Assembly (NCBI GenBank): GCA_018657655.1
Contig: JABHWQ010000159.1
Coordinates: 1 to 12,544, forward strand
Source: Chloroflexota bacterium
Lineage (GTDB): Bacteria; Chloroflexota; Dehalococcoidia; SZUA-161; SpSt-899
Length of the DNA: 12,544 nt
Direction of reading: 5' to 3'
Shown here in pieces: positions 1-7,900 of the stretch. Made by a program: the position numbers and the translations under genes. The notes under the pieces were generated by a model, which was given only the letters and a program-made list of their open reading frames with translations, made no database searches and had not been told where the DNA came from. Each line of letters begins with the position of its first letter. The stretch's first letter is position 1.

Positions 1-572
1 ACTACTTCCCTGTCAATTCCGCGCGGTACGATACCAAGGTTACGCCATATCTCTTGCCTTTTCTGTGGAGCCCTGGTTACGTAGCTCAATTCTTTTCTAG
101 TGCTGCTGAAGTTATCCAGCGCAACTAGAGCCACGTCCTTACCGATTTCGTTTACTTCACGGCCTTCAGTCTCAACGTCAAGCATTTTGGCTACTGCCAT
201 CAACTTGGCTGTATCCTTTATCTTGTAATCAGGTGCATGTCCCTCACAAGCAGCAAGCAAAGTCAAAGCCATATCTCGCCCATGATCTGAATGCGCAGCT
301 CCACCGGATGCGACATCGCGAGCATAATTCCTGGCAGCTACAGTAGCCCTGGTGGCACCGCAAAGGCCAACTTCAGTTTTACCGGTTAAGCGGCATGGAC
401 CCATAAAACAGCTTTTACAACAAGCTGCAGTACTACCGATTGGGCACGCTTTTGTTGCTGCAGCTCGATCGAATACGGTGTTAATTCCATCGGCAGCGGC
501 TTTTTCAAGCAGTTCTATAGTTGTCGGGTCAATAGACTGTGCTGAAATGTCTATTTTCTTCTCGTCAGACAT
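1..572 (-). CDS. acsA: Ni-dependent carbon monoxide dehydrogenase catalytic subunit, N-terminal 190 residues (runs off left edge)
   Basis: The minus strand is open from an ATG at 572 to the window edge and starts MSDEKKIDISAQS. Cysteines 43, 51, 52, 55, 60 and 71 are spaced C-x7-CC-x2-C-x4-C-x10-C; in the AcsA/CooS family the equivalent cysteines hold the inter-subunit D cluster and the B cluster (4Fe-4S). The segment CCKSCFMGPCR and the later AAHSDHGR (His94 and His97, family proton-relay histidines) make the family secure. The enzyme interconverts CO and CO2 at a Ni-Fe-S C cluster; in acetogens it partners acetyl-CoA synthase in the Wood-Ljungdahl pathway. The C-cluster ligands lie beyond the window. 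Family members are usually about 630-670 residues. A strong GGGAGGA ribosome site precedes the ATG. No partner gene is visible here, so a stand-alone CooS role cannot be excluded; the N-terminal text looks more AcsA-like. Confidence 0.93.
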   Translation of the reverse strand, partial: MSDEKKIDISAQSIDPTTIELLEKAAADGINTVFDRAAATKACPIGSTAACCKSCFMGPCRLTGKTEVGLCGATRATVAARNYARDVASGGAAHSDHGRDMALTLLAACEGHAPDYKIKDTAKLMAVAKMLDVETEGREVNEIGKDVALVALDNFSSTRKELSYVTRAPQKRQEIWRNLGIVPRGIDREV

Positions 573-624
573 GGTTCCTCCCTACAGTGCTTAATTATAA
601 TTGGCCGAAACTGGACCATCTTAT

Positions 625-653
625 ATGCTATCATACCTTGTTTCTACTGTAAA
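625..653 (-). promoter_or_regulatory. Candidate promoter of the CODH gene
   Basis: On the minus strand TTTACA (653-648, 5/6 to TTGACA) is separated by 17 nt from TAGCAT (630-625, 4/6 to TATAAT). The -35 box lies inside the left arm of the inverted repeat at 646-678. Transcription would begin near 618 and give a leader of about 45 nt. Assigned by eye only. Confidence 0.45.
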
Positions 654-678
654 GAATTCAATGTCTTTTCTTTACAGT
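646..678. repeat. Perfect 11-bp inverted repeat between divergent CODH gene and hisS
   Basis: ACTGTAAAGAA at 646-656 is the exact reverse complement of TTCTTTACAGT at 668-678, with an 11-nt spacer, so half-site centres lie 22 bp apart (about two helical turns). It is the only strong symmetry in the divergent gap. Each arm carries a TTTACA -35-like box, one facing each gene. It could be an operator for a dimeric regulator controlling both genes, or simply two back-to-back -35 regions. It does not resemble the TGTCA-N6-type CooA site. No U-tract follows either arm, and a terminator would be out of place between divergent starts. Confidence 0.75.
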
Positions 679-700
679 GTCTGCTATGGTATTGTATGCT
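671..700 (+). promoter_or_regulatory. Candidate promoter of hisS
   Basis: TTTACA (671-676) and TATGCT (695-700) are spaced by 18 nt. The -35 box is the mirror image of the CODH gene's -35 box in the opposite arm of the inverted repeat. Predicted start near 707 leaves a leader of only about 20 nt. The ribosome site before the hisS ATG is weak (AAAGCGAG region). Confidence 0.45.
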
Positions 701-728
701 AGATTTTAAGTTAAAGCGAGTAATTTGA

Positions 729-1985
729 ATGCTATATCAGGCACCACGTGGCACCACAGATATTGTACCGCAAGATCAACCCTGCTGGCGATATATCAAG
801 AACGCGATCGCTAATATTTGTATGATCTATGGTTACCAGCGTATCGATACTCCCGTTTTCGAAAACGCCGGGCTCTTTGTGCGGAGCATTGGTGAAGAGA
901 CAGACATAGTCGAAAAAGAGATGTATACTTTCGAGGACCGTGGTGGCGAAATGCTAACCCTGCGTCCTGAGGGGACAGCCTCGATATGCCGAGCCTACCT
1001 GGAACATGGGATGCACAACCTGACCCAACCGGTGAAACTCTACTATATCACGCAGATATTCCGCTACGAGAGACCCCAGGCAGGACGATTTCGCCAGCAC
1101 TGGCAATTCGGCTTTGAGGCTATCGGTGATGCTGATCCTGCGCTCGATGCTGAAGTTATTGATATGGCCTGGTCGCTGTATTCCCAAATTGGTTTGCAGG
1201 ATCTGGTTTTGAAGTTGAATAGTATAGGCTGCAAAAACTGTCGTCCTCAATATCTGGCGGTGTTAAAGGATTACTACGCAGAGAAAAGCGACCACCTTTG
1301 TACTGACTGCAAACGTAGGGCTGAGAGAAATACACTTCGTTTGTTGGACTGCAAAAACGAATCGTGCATACCCCTGGCGAAACAAGCACCGAAAAGCTTC
1401 GATCATCTCTGCGCGGAATGCGGAGAGCATTTCGAGCTACTCAAAAAGTACCTGACCATTCTCGGTTTAGGCTTCGATGTTGACCATCGATTGGTTCGAG
1501 GCCTCGATTACTACACCAAAACGGTATTTGAAATTCAGCCTCCTGGCGCTAGAGGGGCTCAGAGCACCATCGGAGGCGGTGGCCGATATGACGACCTTAT
1601 CGAAGATATCGGTGGCAAGCGAACCCCTGCGGTTGGATTTGCCACTGGTTTCGAGCGTATAATCCTCAATCTCAAGCATCAGAATGTACCCCTCCCTGAT
1701 TTTTCTACTCCCACTATTTTCGTCGCTTTTCTTGGGCAAGAAGCTAAAGACCAGGCGATGGAATATGTTGCCCGGATGCATCGAGAGGGGATGGGAGCGT
1801 TACTTGCTTCAGGAAACAGGAGTTTGAAGGCTCAGATGAGACAATCCAATGCTGTAGGCGCAAACCACACGATTATAATTGGCGAGGATGAGCTTAAGGA
1901 CGGCGTGGTCATGATGCGCGATATGTCGGGAGGGGAACAGCAGCGATTGGCCTTTGATGAGGTCCTGAGTCTACTGAGGGGGTGA
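729..1985 (+). CDS. hisS: Histidyl-tRNA synthetase
   Basis: Class II synthetase that charges tRNA-His in the cytoplasm. The 418-residue length is normal for bacterial HisRS. Seen in order: N-terminal APRGTTDI (5-12), motif 2 region FRYERPQAGRFRQHWQFGFE (111-130), the histidine-specific RGLDYYTKT (257-265), GGGGRYDDL (282-290) and motif 3 AVGFATGFER (301-310), then a C-terminal anticodon-binding domain. Between motif 2 and the histidine loop lies a cysteine-rich insert with C168/C171, C191/C194, C208/C213 and C228/C231, a pattern that occurs in many bacterial HisRS and could bind zinc. The gene is transcribed away from the CODH gene, and the moaB-like gene begins 4 nt after its stop, so the two are probably one transcript ending at the 2526-2557 terminator. 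Confidence 0.97.
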   Translation: MLYQAPRGTTDIVPQDQPCWRYIKNAIANICMIYGYQRIDTPVFENAGLFVRSIGEETDIVEKEMYTFEDRGGEMLTLRPEGTASICRAYLEHGMHNLTQPVKLYYITQIFRYERPQAGRFRQHWQFGFEAIGDADPALDAEVIDMAWSLYSQIGLQDLVLKLNSIGCKNCRPQYLAVLKDYYAEKSDHLCTDCKRRAERNTLRLLDCKNESCIPLAKQAPKSFDHLCAECGEHFELLKKYLTILGLGFDVDHRLVRGLDYYTKTVFEIQPPGARGAQSTIGGGGRYDDLIEDIGGKRTPAVGFATGFERIILNLKHQNVPLPDFSTPTIFVAFLGQEAKDQAMEYVARMHREGMGALLASGNRSLKAQMRQSNAVGANHTIIIGEDELKDGVVMMRDMSGGEQQRLAFDEVLSLLRG

Positions 1986-1989
1986 AAAC

Positions 1990-2487
1990 ATGTTCACGGT
2001 TGGCATCTTGACTATCAGTGATAAGGGATCAAAGGGCGAACGCGAGGACGAAAGCGGTTCGGTCATCAGGAAAATGATTACCGGATTAGATTTCGAGGTC
2101 ACTCACTATGACGTGGTTCCTGATGAAAAAGGTGAGATATCCGGCAAAATGATCGAGTGGGCCGATACTGCCAAGATCGACCTGATACTGACTACCGGTG
2201 GTACAGGGCTCAGTCCACGCGATGTAACCCCCGAAGCGACCTTGTCAGTAATAGATAGACTTGCTCCTGGCTTCTCCGAGGCCATGCGTGCCGAAAGCAT
2301 CCGAAAAACACCACGGGGCATGCTCAGCAGGGGAGTATCCGGCACTCTGGGGAAAACCCTGATCATCAATCTTCCCGGCAGCCCAAAAGCAGTTCGCGAG
2401 TGTCTCGCAGCTATCCTTCCTGCCCTGACTCACGGGATGGAAATGCTCAGTGGTAGAAGTTCCGAGTGTGCTGCCAAGGATATCTGA
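1990..2487 (+). CDS. Molybdopterin adenylyltransferase-like protein (MogA/MoaB family)
   Basis: A 165-residue single-domain MoCF-biosynthesis protein. It begins FTVGILTISDKGSKGEREDE, the usual family start, and carries the substrate-binding TTGGTGLSPRDVTPEAT and the late NLPGSPKA motif. Family members adenylylate molybdopterin before metal insertion (MogA) or are close paralogues (MoaB); sequence alone does not separate the two, so no symbol is given. The product would serve molybdenum or tungsten enzymes such as formate dehydrogenase, which fits a CODH-bearing anaerobe, but none is in the window. The ribosome site GGGGGTGA overlaps the hisS stop, which suggests coupled translation. Confidence 0.93.
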   Translation: MFTVGILTISDKGSKGEREDESGSVIRKMITGLDFEVTHYDVVPDEKGEISGKMIEWADTAKIDLILTTGGTGLSPRDVTPEATLSVIDRLAPGFSEAMRAESIRKTPRGMLSRGVSGTLGKTLIINLPGSPKAVRECLAAILPALTHGMEMLSGRSSECAAKDI

Positions 2488-2525
2488 TCATTATTGACGA
2501 TCAAAACAGGGTATTGTTTGCCACG

Positions 2526-2557
2526 AAAAAACCGCTCTCTCCAAAGAGCGGTTTTTT
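2526..2557. terminator. Bidirectional intrinsic terminator
   Basis: AAAAAACCGCTCT (2526-2538) pairs perfectly over 13 bp with AGAGCGGTTTTTT (2545-2557) around a 6-nt loop. The GC core is flanked by A6 and T6, so it reads as stem plus U-tract on both strands. It sits 38 nt after the moaB-like gene and 27 nt after the convergent rpsT stop, serving both. Confidence 0.92.
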
Positions 2558-2584
2558 AAAATTCAGCCTTATTTATAACGGCTA

Positions 2585-2857
2585 TTAGCTTTTAGCACGC
2601 GCGGCGGCGAGCTTTCTGACTAACTGTGATTTACGGCGAGCGGTGTTGTTAGGATGCAATATCCTTTTCTGTGCAGTTCTATCGAGGACGCTTATCGCCT
2701 GCCTAACCGCTTCCCCGGCTACGTCCAAGTCACCAGCTTCAATGAGCTTTTCAGCTTTACCAACATAAGTCCTGTACTGACTCCGAAGCGACTTGTTATG
2801 AAGGTTTCTCTTTTGGTTTACCCGGATTCTTTCCTTTGCTGATCTACTATGTGCCAA
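2585..2857 (-). CDS. rpsT: 30S ribosomal protein S20
   Basis: The 90-residue, lysine/arginine-rich protein begins with the S20 pattern MAHSRSAKERIRVNQKR and has a hydrophobic-basic helical body with AEKLIEAGDLDVAGEAVRQA and a C-terminal HPNNTARRKSQLVRKL. S20 binds 16S rRNA early in small-subunit assembly. The start codon is TTG (2857-2855): no ATG is available at the conserved N-terminus, and AGGAGG lies 8 nt upstream. S20 genes often use a weak start codon for autogenous control in other bacteria; whether that applies here is inference. It is monocistronic, between its own promoter and the bidirectional terminator. Confidence 0.97.
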   Translation of the reverse strand: MAHSRSAKERIRVNQKRNLHNKSLRSQYRTYVGKAEKLIEAGDLDVAGEAVRQAISVLDRTAQKRILHPNNTARRKSQLVRKLAAARAKS

Positions 2858-2884
2858 GTAATTAGCCTCCTAAAGACGCTATAT

Positions 2885-2913
2885 ATGTTACATGAGCAAT
2901 TAAGATTTGTCCA
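2885..2913 (-). promoter_or_regulatory. Candidate promoter of rpsT
   Basis: TGGACA (2913-2908, 5/6) and TAACAT (2890-2885, 4/6) are spaced by 17 nt on the minus strand. Predicted start near 2878 gives a leader of about 20 nt carrying the AGGAGG site. It begins just after the lspA remnant ends. Confidence 0.5.
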
Positions 2914-2938
2914 GTTTTTTGTTTTAGTTCGAGATTTA

Positions 2939-3380
2939 TCAATGTGATTCCCTAGCCATGGACAAAAAGCAAAAGGTTAGAATGAAGGTACCGGTAGTGA
3001 GTGAAGCATCGGCGATGCTGAAAGTTGTCCAGTGAAAATCTCCCCATAATTGAACATCAACGAAGTCGGTAATCTCTCCAAATCTAACCCTGTCGATCAA
3101 ATTGCCCATAGCTCCACCAAGCACTAATCCCAATCCAACTCGCATAAATCTGCCTGATGAAGGCAAATAAAAAAACATTCAGCCAGATTATCACGACGAA
3201 AACACTACCGCTATTACTGGAATAGGAGAATCGGAATCTTCCTTCCTCCGGAATTGATTCGCCTAAATACATATTTGCCCCTATCAGGGCTTCGGAAACC
3301 TGATCTGCGATCAATATAGCGGTTACTGTTAAGAACAGTATTAAATTGTGCTGTCAGTTGATCTTAAGAGTGTTTGCCAT
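2939..3380 (-). pseudogene. lspA: Signal peptidase II (prolipoprotein signal peptidase), disrupted
   Basis: LspA is the membrane aspartyl protease that cuts lipoprotein signal peptides. Reading from ATG at 3380, the product stops after eight codons at TGA 3356-3354. The same frame continues as recognisable LspA: first membrane helix (LILFLTVTAILIADQ), then YSSNSGSVF, the NxGxxF motif. Directly after it comes VVIIWLNV, so about 18 residues expected there (end of NxGxxF into helix 2) are missing without a frame change. A T7 run near 3170 then shifts the frame, and the other frame carries YLPSSGRF, the catalytic GGAMGNLIDRV and FSIADASL. Both catalytic aspartates survive, but the usual DQxxK lysine reads E. 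Three independent lesions make a sequencing artefact unlikely as the whole explanation. A functional lspA would have to lie elsewhere. Confidence 0.88.
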
Positions 3381-3456
3381 GTTTATTCCCAGCGAAACGA
3401 GCGGAGGCTCGGCCCCATCGACATGCAATATAATGATAGGCAGAACTCCACTGACT

Positions 3457-3924
3457 TTACTCACGTGGCCGTATAAGTAGAATCGGCAGATGCGACTCTC
3501 GAAGGACATGGTCCGCCACGCTGCCTGAAACTACACGCTTGAGGCCACTGCGTCCATGTGTCGCCAGGGCTATGAGATCAACCTTGTTCGCACTTGCATG
3601 ATCTACTATAGCTGGGCCGGGCAATGGATCAAATATAGCAACATGTTCCACGCCCAGTCCCGCATCTTCCATATGCTGCGCTATCCTGGAAAGGTAGGCA
3701 TTTGCTTCTTCTGATTCGGTCTCAATCTTCTCAACCGATACTTGTGACGACATTGTCAATGGATCACCAGTTGGAGTCACCGATGCTGTGATAGCGGATG
3801 TATCTGTGATCACTTGCAACAGAATGACCTTACTGTTAAATCGTTTGGCTTGTTCGGTGGCATAGGGAAGAATCTGCTCAGCCAGGTGAGATCCGTCTAG
3901 GCATACTAGTATATTTTTGAACAT
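3457..3924 (-). CDS. Universal stress protein, UspA family
   Basis: A 155-residue single USP domain. It opens with MFKNILVCLDGS, the first strand and conserved aspartate, and closes with THGRSGLKRVVSGSVADHV followed by LPILLIRPRE. The G124-x9-G134-S135 stretch is the ATP-binding type of loop, so this is likely a nucleotide-binding, dimeric, cytoplasmic stress protein. An insert rich in Thr/Ser (residues 41-63) separates the second strand from the next helix. The start is well supported by AGGAGG 5 nt upstream of the ATG. It is monocistronic with its own promoter and lies between a dead lspA and a dead insertion sequence. The actual stress it responds to cannot be told. Confidence 0.92.
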   Translation of the reverse strand: MFKNILVCLDGSHLAEQILPYATEQAKRFNSKVILLQVITDTSAITASVTPTGDPLTMSSQVSVEKIETESEEANAYLSRIAQHMEDAGLGVEHVAIFDPLPGPAIVDHASANKVDLIALATHGRSGLKRVVSGSVADHVLRESHLPILLIRPRE

Positions 3925-3989
3925 ATCAACCTCCTGTCAAATATAGAACCGTTCAATATAAAAGACCTTCTATTCGGTAGAGTGTCAAT

Positions 3990-4018
3990 ATACTACATAA
4001 CCGTCACCAACAAGTCAA
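3990..4018 (-). promoter_or_regulatory. Candidate promoter of the universal stress protein gene
   Basis: TTGACT (4018-4013, 5/6) and TAGTAT (3995-3990, 4/6) are spaced by 17 nt on the minus strand. Predicted start near 3983 leaves a leader of about 58 nt. The -35 box lies only about 12 bp inside the left end of the insertion sequence, so the element landed just upstream of this promoter. Confidence 0.5.
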
Positions 4019-4030
4019 GCCGCCGCAATG

Positions 4031-4051
4031 TTTCCGTGAAAAATAGGCAGT
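4031..4051 (+). repeat. Left terminal inverted repeat of the insertion sequence
   Basis: This 21-bp end (TTTCCGTGAAAAATAGGCAG plus T) matches the reverse complement of 4937-4957 at 16 of 21 positions. The shared core is CCGT, a run of A, then G-CAGT. Confidence 0.7.
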
Positions 4052-4069
4052 GCATAATAGAATATGGAC

Positions 4070-4937
4070 ATGACAAATACCGCGCTAATCGTGCTGTGTT
4101 GGGAATTATAGGGGCAAGGGATGGCGAACTCCCGAATTGCGCGGCAGCCAGTAAAACACCGTGAGACGATTGGAATTTGGATCAAGTATGTTGAAACAGA
4201 TGGTCTGTTAAACTTTCTGGATAAATATCAGCAGGCCAAGAAAGGGGAAAGGAAACGGCGACAGGTGGCCCCGGCAGTGAAGAGGTTGGTTTTGGGTATC
4301 AGAGAGCGGGAGTACGATTGTTGCGGTCATAATATCCAGTATTCCCTGAATCTCGATCATGGCATTCATCTATCGGCGCCCAATATCTACGAGATTCTTG
4401 CCGAGAGGTATATCCTTCGTTCCAAGTGGAAGAAGAACAAAGCGAGGGGCAAAGTACCTAAAGCCACAAGACCCCGGGAGGTAATCCAGATGGACACCGT
4501 GGATTTTGGTGATCTTTATGCCTTTACAGCTATTGATATATTCACAAGAGGAGCCGATGTTTTCATGGCACCCAATCTGACTGCCAAGACTGGTTATCAG
4601 TTTCTGTCCCGAACCATGACAAGGCGATTTGATGGACATGTTGACCTGGTACAAACCGATGGTGGCCCGGAATTCGAAGCAGAGTTCAAGAAGAACGTAC
4701 ATCTTTATCTGCGATCGCTATCGGGTTTCCAGACCTTATCGGAAGAACGAACAATCTTACATTGAGAGCTTCAACCGGACACTGAGGAAAAAGTGTCTGC
4801 GATAGCGGAAATATGGATACCATGAATTATCTGAGTATATCGAGTTGGTAGAATCGTTCCTGATCAGGTATCATTCTCATCGACCCCATATGGGCCTTAT
4901 GATGAGGCCACCTTTACTCAATTTCAAGGGAGGTTGA
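4070..4937 (+). pseudogene. IS481-like transposase, disrupted by two stops and one frameshift
   Basis: The probable original start is ATG 4070 (MTNTALIVLCWEL), then TAG at 4109-4111 where homologous elements usually have a sense codon. The frame resumes with GQGMANSRIARQ and HRETIGIWIKYVE, a helix-turn-helix. The longest open piece starts at ATG 4121 and ends at 4765. Counting from 4121, the catalytic aspartates are D125 in QMDTVDFGD and D180 in VQTDGGPEF. Near 4707-4714 one extra base shifts the frame. The +1 frame carries CDRYRVSRPYRKNEQSYIES, with the catalytic glutamate, then FNRTLRKKCLR, TAG at 4803-4805 (probably from TGG), and the C-terminal RYHSHRPHMGL, ending at TGA 4935-4937. The triad is split over two frames, so the protein is almost certainly inactive. 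Confidence 0.87.
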
Positions 4938-4957
4938 CTGTCGGTTTTTTACGGAGA
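4937..4957 (-). repeat. Right terminal inverted repeat of the insertion sequence
   Basis: Its reverse complement (TCTCCGTAAAAAACCGACAG plus T) aligns without gaps to 4031-4051 with five mismatches. The inner edge overlaps the final TGA of the transposase remnant. Confidence 0.7.
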
Positions 4958-4989
4958 ATCTAGCGGTAGCAAACTCTAGGGTCAGGAAG

Positions 4990-7900
4990 CTACCTTTTAA
5001 CCGCAAAGGTCAGGGTATTTCCATCAACCTTGTGTTCTTCAACATAGGCACCATCAGGAGGTTTCCCTTCAACAAGCTCTCGCGCTAAGGTCTCCTGCTT
5101 GATGTAATCGGCGAATTTTGCCATCACCTGCGAGGTGGCCCCATCACCTTGATAGTATGTTTCGATATAATCAGCGATATCGTAACCAGCAGAGCGCCGC
5201 ATATTCTGCAATCGATGGATAATCTCCCGAACCAAGCCTTCTTCCAAGAGTTCTGGGGATATCTCAGTACTCACTCCAACAACATATCCGCCTTCTTCAG
5301 CAACGGCATAATTGGTTTTGGGAATAGTCGAAACAAGAACTTCATCCGGTAAAAGACTGAACTCTCCAACTTGAAGATCGTTGCCCACTCCAACACTGGC
5401 AGCTACTTCCTGGGCATCTAATTCATTTAGGGCCGATTTTATCTTGCCAAGGTCTTTTCCATACTTGGGCCCAAGCAAAGTGAGGTTAGGTTTGATTTCA
5501 TAATCCACCAGTTGCCCAGCATCCGTTGTGGCAATCATAGTTTTAACATTCAACTCGTCCAGCACTTGGTGTTGCAGTTCTTTGAGGCCGTCTATCTCAG
5601 AATTGTCTCTTACCTTGACTACTACCTTAGCCAATGGTTGGCGCACCTTAATTTGAGCTTTGCTGCGAGCGGAACGGCCCAATCCAGTAACCTTGATCAC
5701 AGTCTTTGTATCATTGGATAAGCGTTCATCGATACTGGTTGGATCAGAAACGGGAAAATCTGCAAGATGCACACTCTGAGGAGCGCCCGGATAACTGGAA
5801 CATACCAAATTCTGGTAGATTTCTTCCGCAACAAACGGAGTAATAGGAGCAAGAAGCTTGGACAGAGTAGTCAAGCATTCATAAAGTGTTGCGTAAGCTG
5901 AAAGCTTATCAGCATCGTTTTCGCTTCTCCAGAAACGACGGCGGCTTCTCCTGATATACCAGTTGGAAAGGTCATCCACGAAACCTTCGATTTTCCTTCC
6001 GGCACCGGTAACATCGTAGTTATCCAAAGCTTTGGTAACTGAATCGATAAGTTGATTCAACTCTGATAATATCCATCGATCCAGTTCGGGACGATTCTCC
6101 ACTCCCTCGGCCTCTCGTGGATCATATTTATCGATATTGGCATAGGTAACGAAAAAGGAATATGTATTCCAGAGTGTTAAAAGGAATCGTCGAACGACTT
6201 CCAAAATGGAATCGGTCGAAAAGCGACGCACGTTGCCCGGTGGAGATGATGTAACCAAATACCAGCGTAACGCATCGGCCCCATATTGATTGATCACCTG
6301 CCAAGGCTCTACTACGTTACCCTTCGACTTGCTCATCTTTTCGCCTTCGGCATCGAGGATGTGGCCCAGGCAAATCACATTTTTAAAACACGGCTGATCG
6401 AAAAGGATCATCGAGAGAGCGGGCAGGCTATAGAACCACCCTCGGGTCTGGTCCACCGCTTCACAGATATAATCCGCCGGAAAGCGGCCATCGGAAAGAA
6501 GGGTGCTGTTTTCAAATGGATAATGCGATTGCGCAAAAGGCATAGCACCGGAATCGAACCAGCAGTCAATTACTTCCGGCACTCGATGCATAGTTTCGCC
6601 GCACTTACATGTGAAGGTAATATCATCCATGTAAGGGCGATGGAAATCCGGATCATCGGTGATGCCGATGACACCCGGTTTGCCCTTTAATTCCTCAAAT
6701 CCACCGATACAGTCAAGCTCGCCGCACGCCTCACAACGCCATACTGGAAGTGGTGTTCCCCAATACCGTTCCCGCGAGAAGGCCCAATCGACATTATTCT
6801 GCAACCAATCGCCAAAACGTCCATGTTTGATATGCTCCGGATACCAGTTCAACTGCTCGTTGCCCTCGATAAGAGCTTCCTTTTTGGCAGTGGTTTTGAT
6901 ATACCAGGACGGCTTGGCATAGTAGAGCAAAGGCGTACTGCAACGCCAGCAGAAAGGATATGTGTGCTTGATGATCCCTTGATGGTGCAGGAGCCCGCGA
7001 GATTTCAAATCGTCCAGAATGAAAAGATCGGCATCTTTCACGAACTTCCCTTCCCATGGCTTGCCGGATAGCATCATATTGCCAGCTAAATCAACAGTAT
7101 GAATGATGGGAAGACCTTCCGCCTGCCCGAGGTCATAGTCTTCCTGTCCATAAGCCGGAGCAGTGTGAACAATGCCGGTACCATCTTCCATGGAAACAAA
7201 ATCAGCCAGGACCACGCGATTAAACGCGTGCAATTCGCCACCGCCAACCACAAATTCTGGTTTCGGTTCGAAAAGACGCTCGTACTCCACACCAGCCAAG
7301 TCTTCGCCGGAAAATTCGGCCAGAATTTCCCAACTATCGGTACCCAGTACCTGCTCCAAGAGCGCTTTGGCAAAGATGAGTTGTTCAGCATCCCCGTCAG
7401 GCGAAACTGCCTTCACCAGTACATATATCTCTTCGGGATTAACTGCCAGAGCTACATTGGCTGTGAGTGTCCACGGGGTAGTGGTCCAAGCTAACAGGAA
7501 AGTCGGTAAATCAGAATCAGGGTCAAAGCTCAACTGAGAGGTAATTCGAAAGCGAATAAATATCGAAGGGTCCGGCGTATCGTCTTTATACCCTAGAGCA
7601 ACCTCATGTGAGCTTAGAGACGTCCCACAACGAGGGCAATGCGGAGTAACACGATATCCCTGATAAACGAAATCTCTATCCCAAAGTTGTTTGATTAACC
7701 CCCAGCAGGACTCGATATAGCTGTTATTGTACGTAATATAGGGATGCTCCAGATCAACCCAAAAGCCAATTCGTTCGGTTAACTTATTCCATTCACCGAT
7801 GTTCTTGGAAACACTCTCACGGCATTTTTGATTGAATTTTCCTATGCCATAAGACTCAATTTCCGTCTTCGAGGAGAACCCCAGCTTTTGCTCAATCCCC

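Larger units (their letters stand above)
4031..4957 (+). mobile_element. Degenerate insertion sequence with DDE (rve-type) transposase
   Basis: About 927 bp bounded by imperfect terminal inverted repeats and holding one transposase gene with three inactivating lesions. The size, single ORF and rve-type DDE core fit the IS481/IS3 group; IS481-like is my best guess. Weak similarity outside the 21-bp repeats (CCGC on both sides with a gap) means the true ends could lie a few bases further out. I could not find a convincing target-site duplication. It separates the stress protein gene from the 3' end of ileS and disrupts neither. Confidence 0.8.

Noticed and set aside
352..594. Plus-strand open frame of 80 codons opposite the CODH gene
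   Set aside because: It is antisense to an unmistakable CODH reading frame, has no ribosome site and no recognisable product.
573..728. Possible riboswitch, T-box or CooA site in the gap before hisS
   Set aside because: Predicted leader is only about 20 nt, no T-box sequence is visible, and the inverted repeat does not match the CooA-type site.
3398..3411. CGAGC-GGAG-GCTCG hairpin downstream of the stress protein gene, followed on the minus strand by TTTCG
   Set aside because: Stem of 5 bp and no proper U-run; a weak terminator at best.
3982..4164. Plus-strand 60-codon frame across the insertion sequence's left end
   Set aside because: It crosses the terminal repeat in a frame different from the transposase and has no ribosome site.
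4021..4970. Target-site duplication around the insertion sequence
   Set aside because: No matching direct repeat of 4 bp or more could be seen at plausible ends; CCGC and its complement occur as an inverted, not direct, pair.
4965..4994. GGTAGC/GCTACC inverted repeat overlapping the ileS stop, a possible ileS terminator
   Set aside because: Only 6 bp with an 18-nt loop and no U-tract on either strand; too weak to call.
7099..7494. Long plus-strand open frames opposite ileS (also 6286-6690 and 7172-7537)
   Set aside because: Shadow frames of the large ileS gene; composition and lack of start signals give no support.
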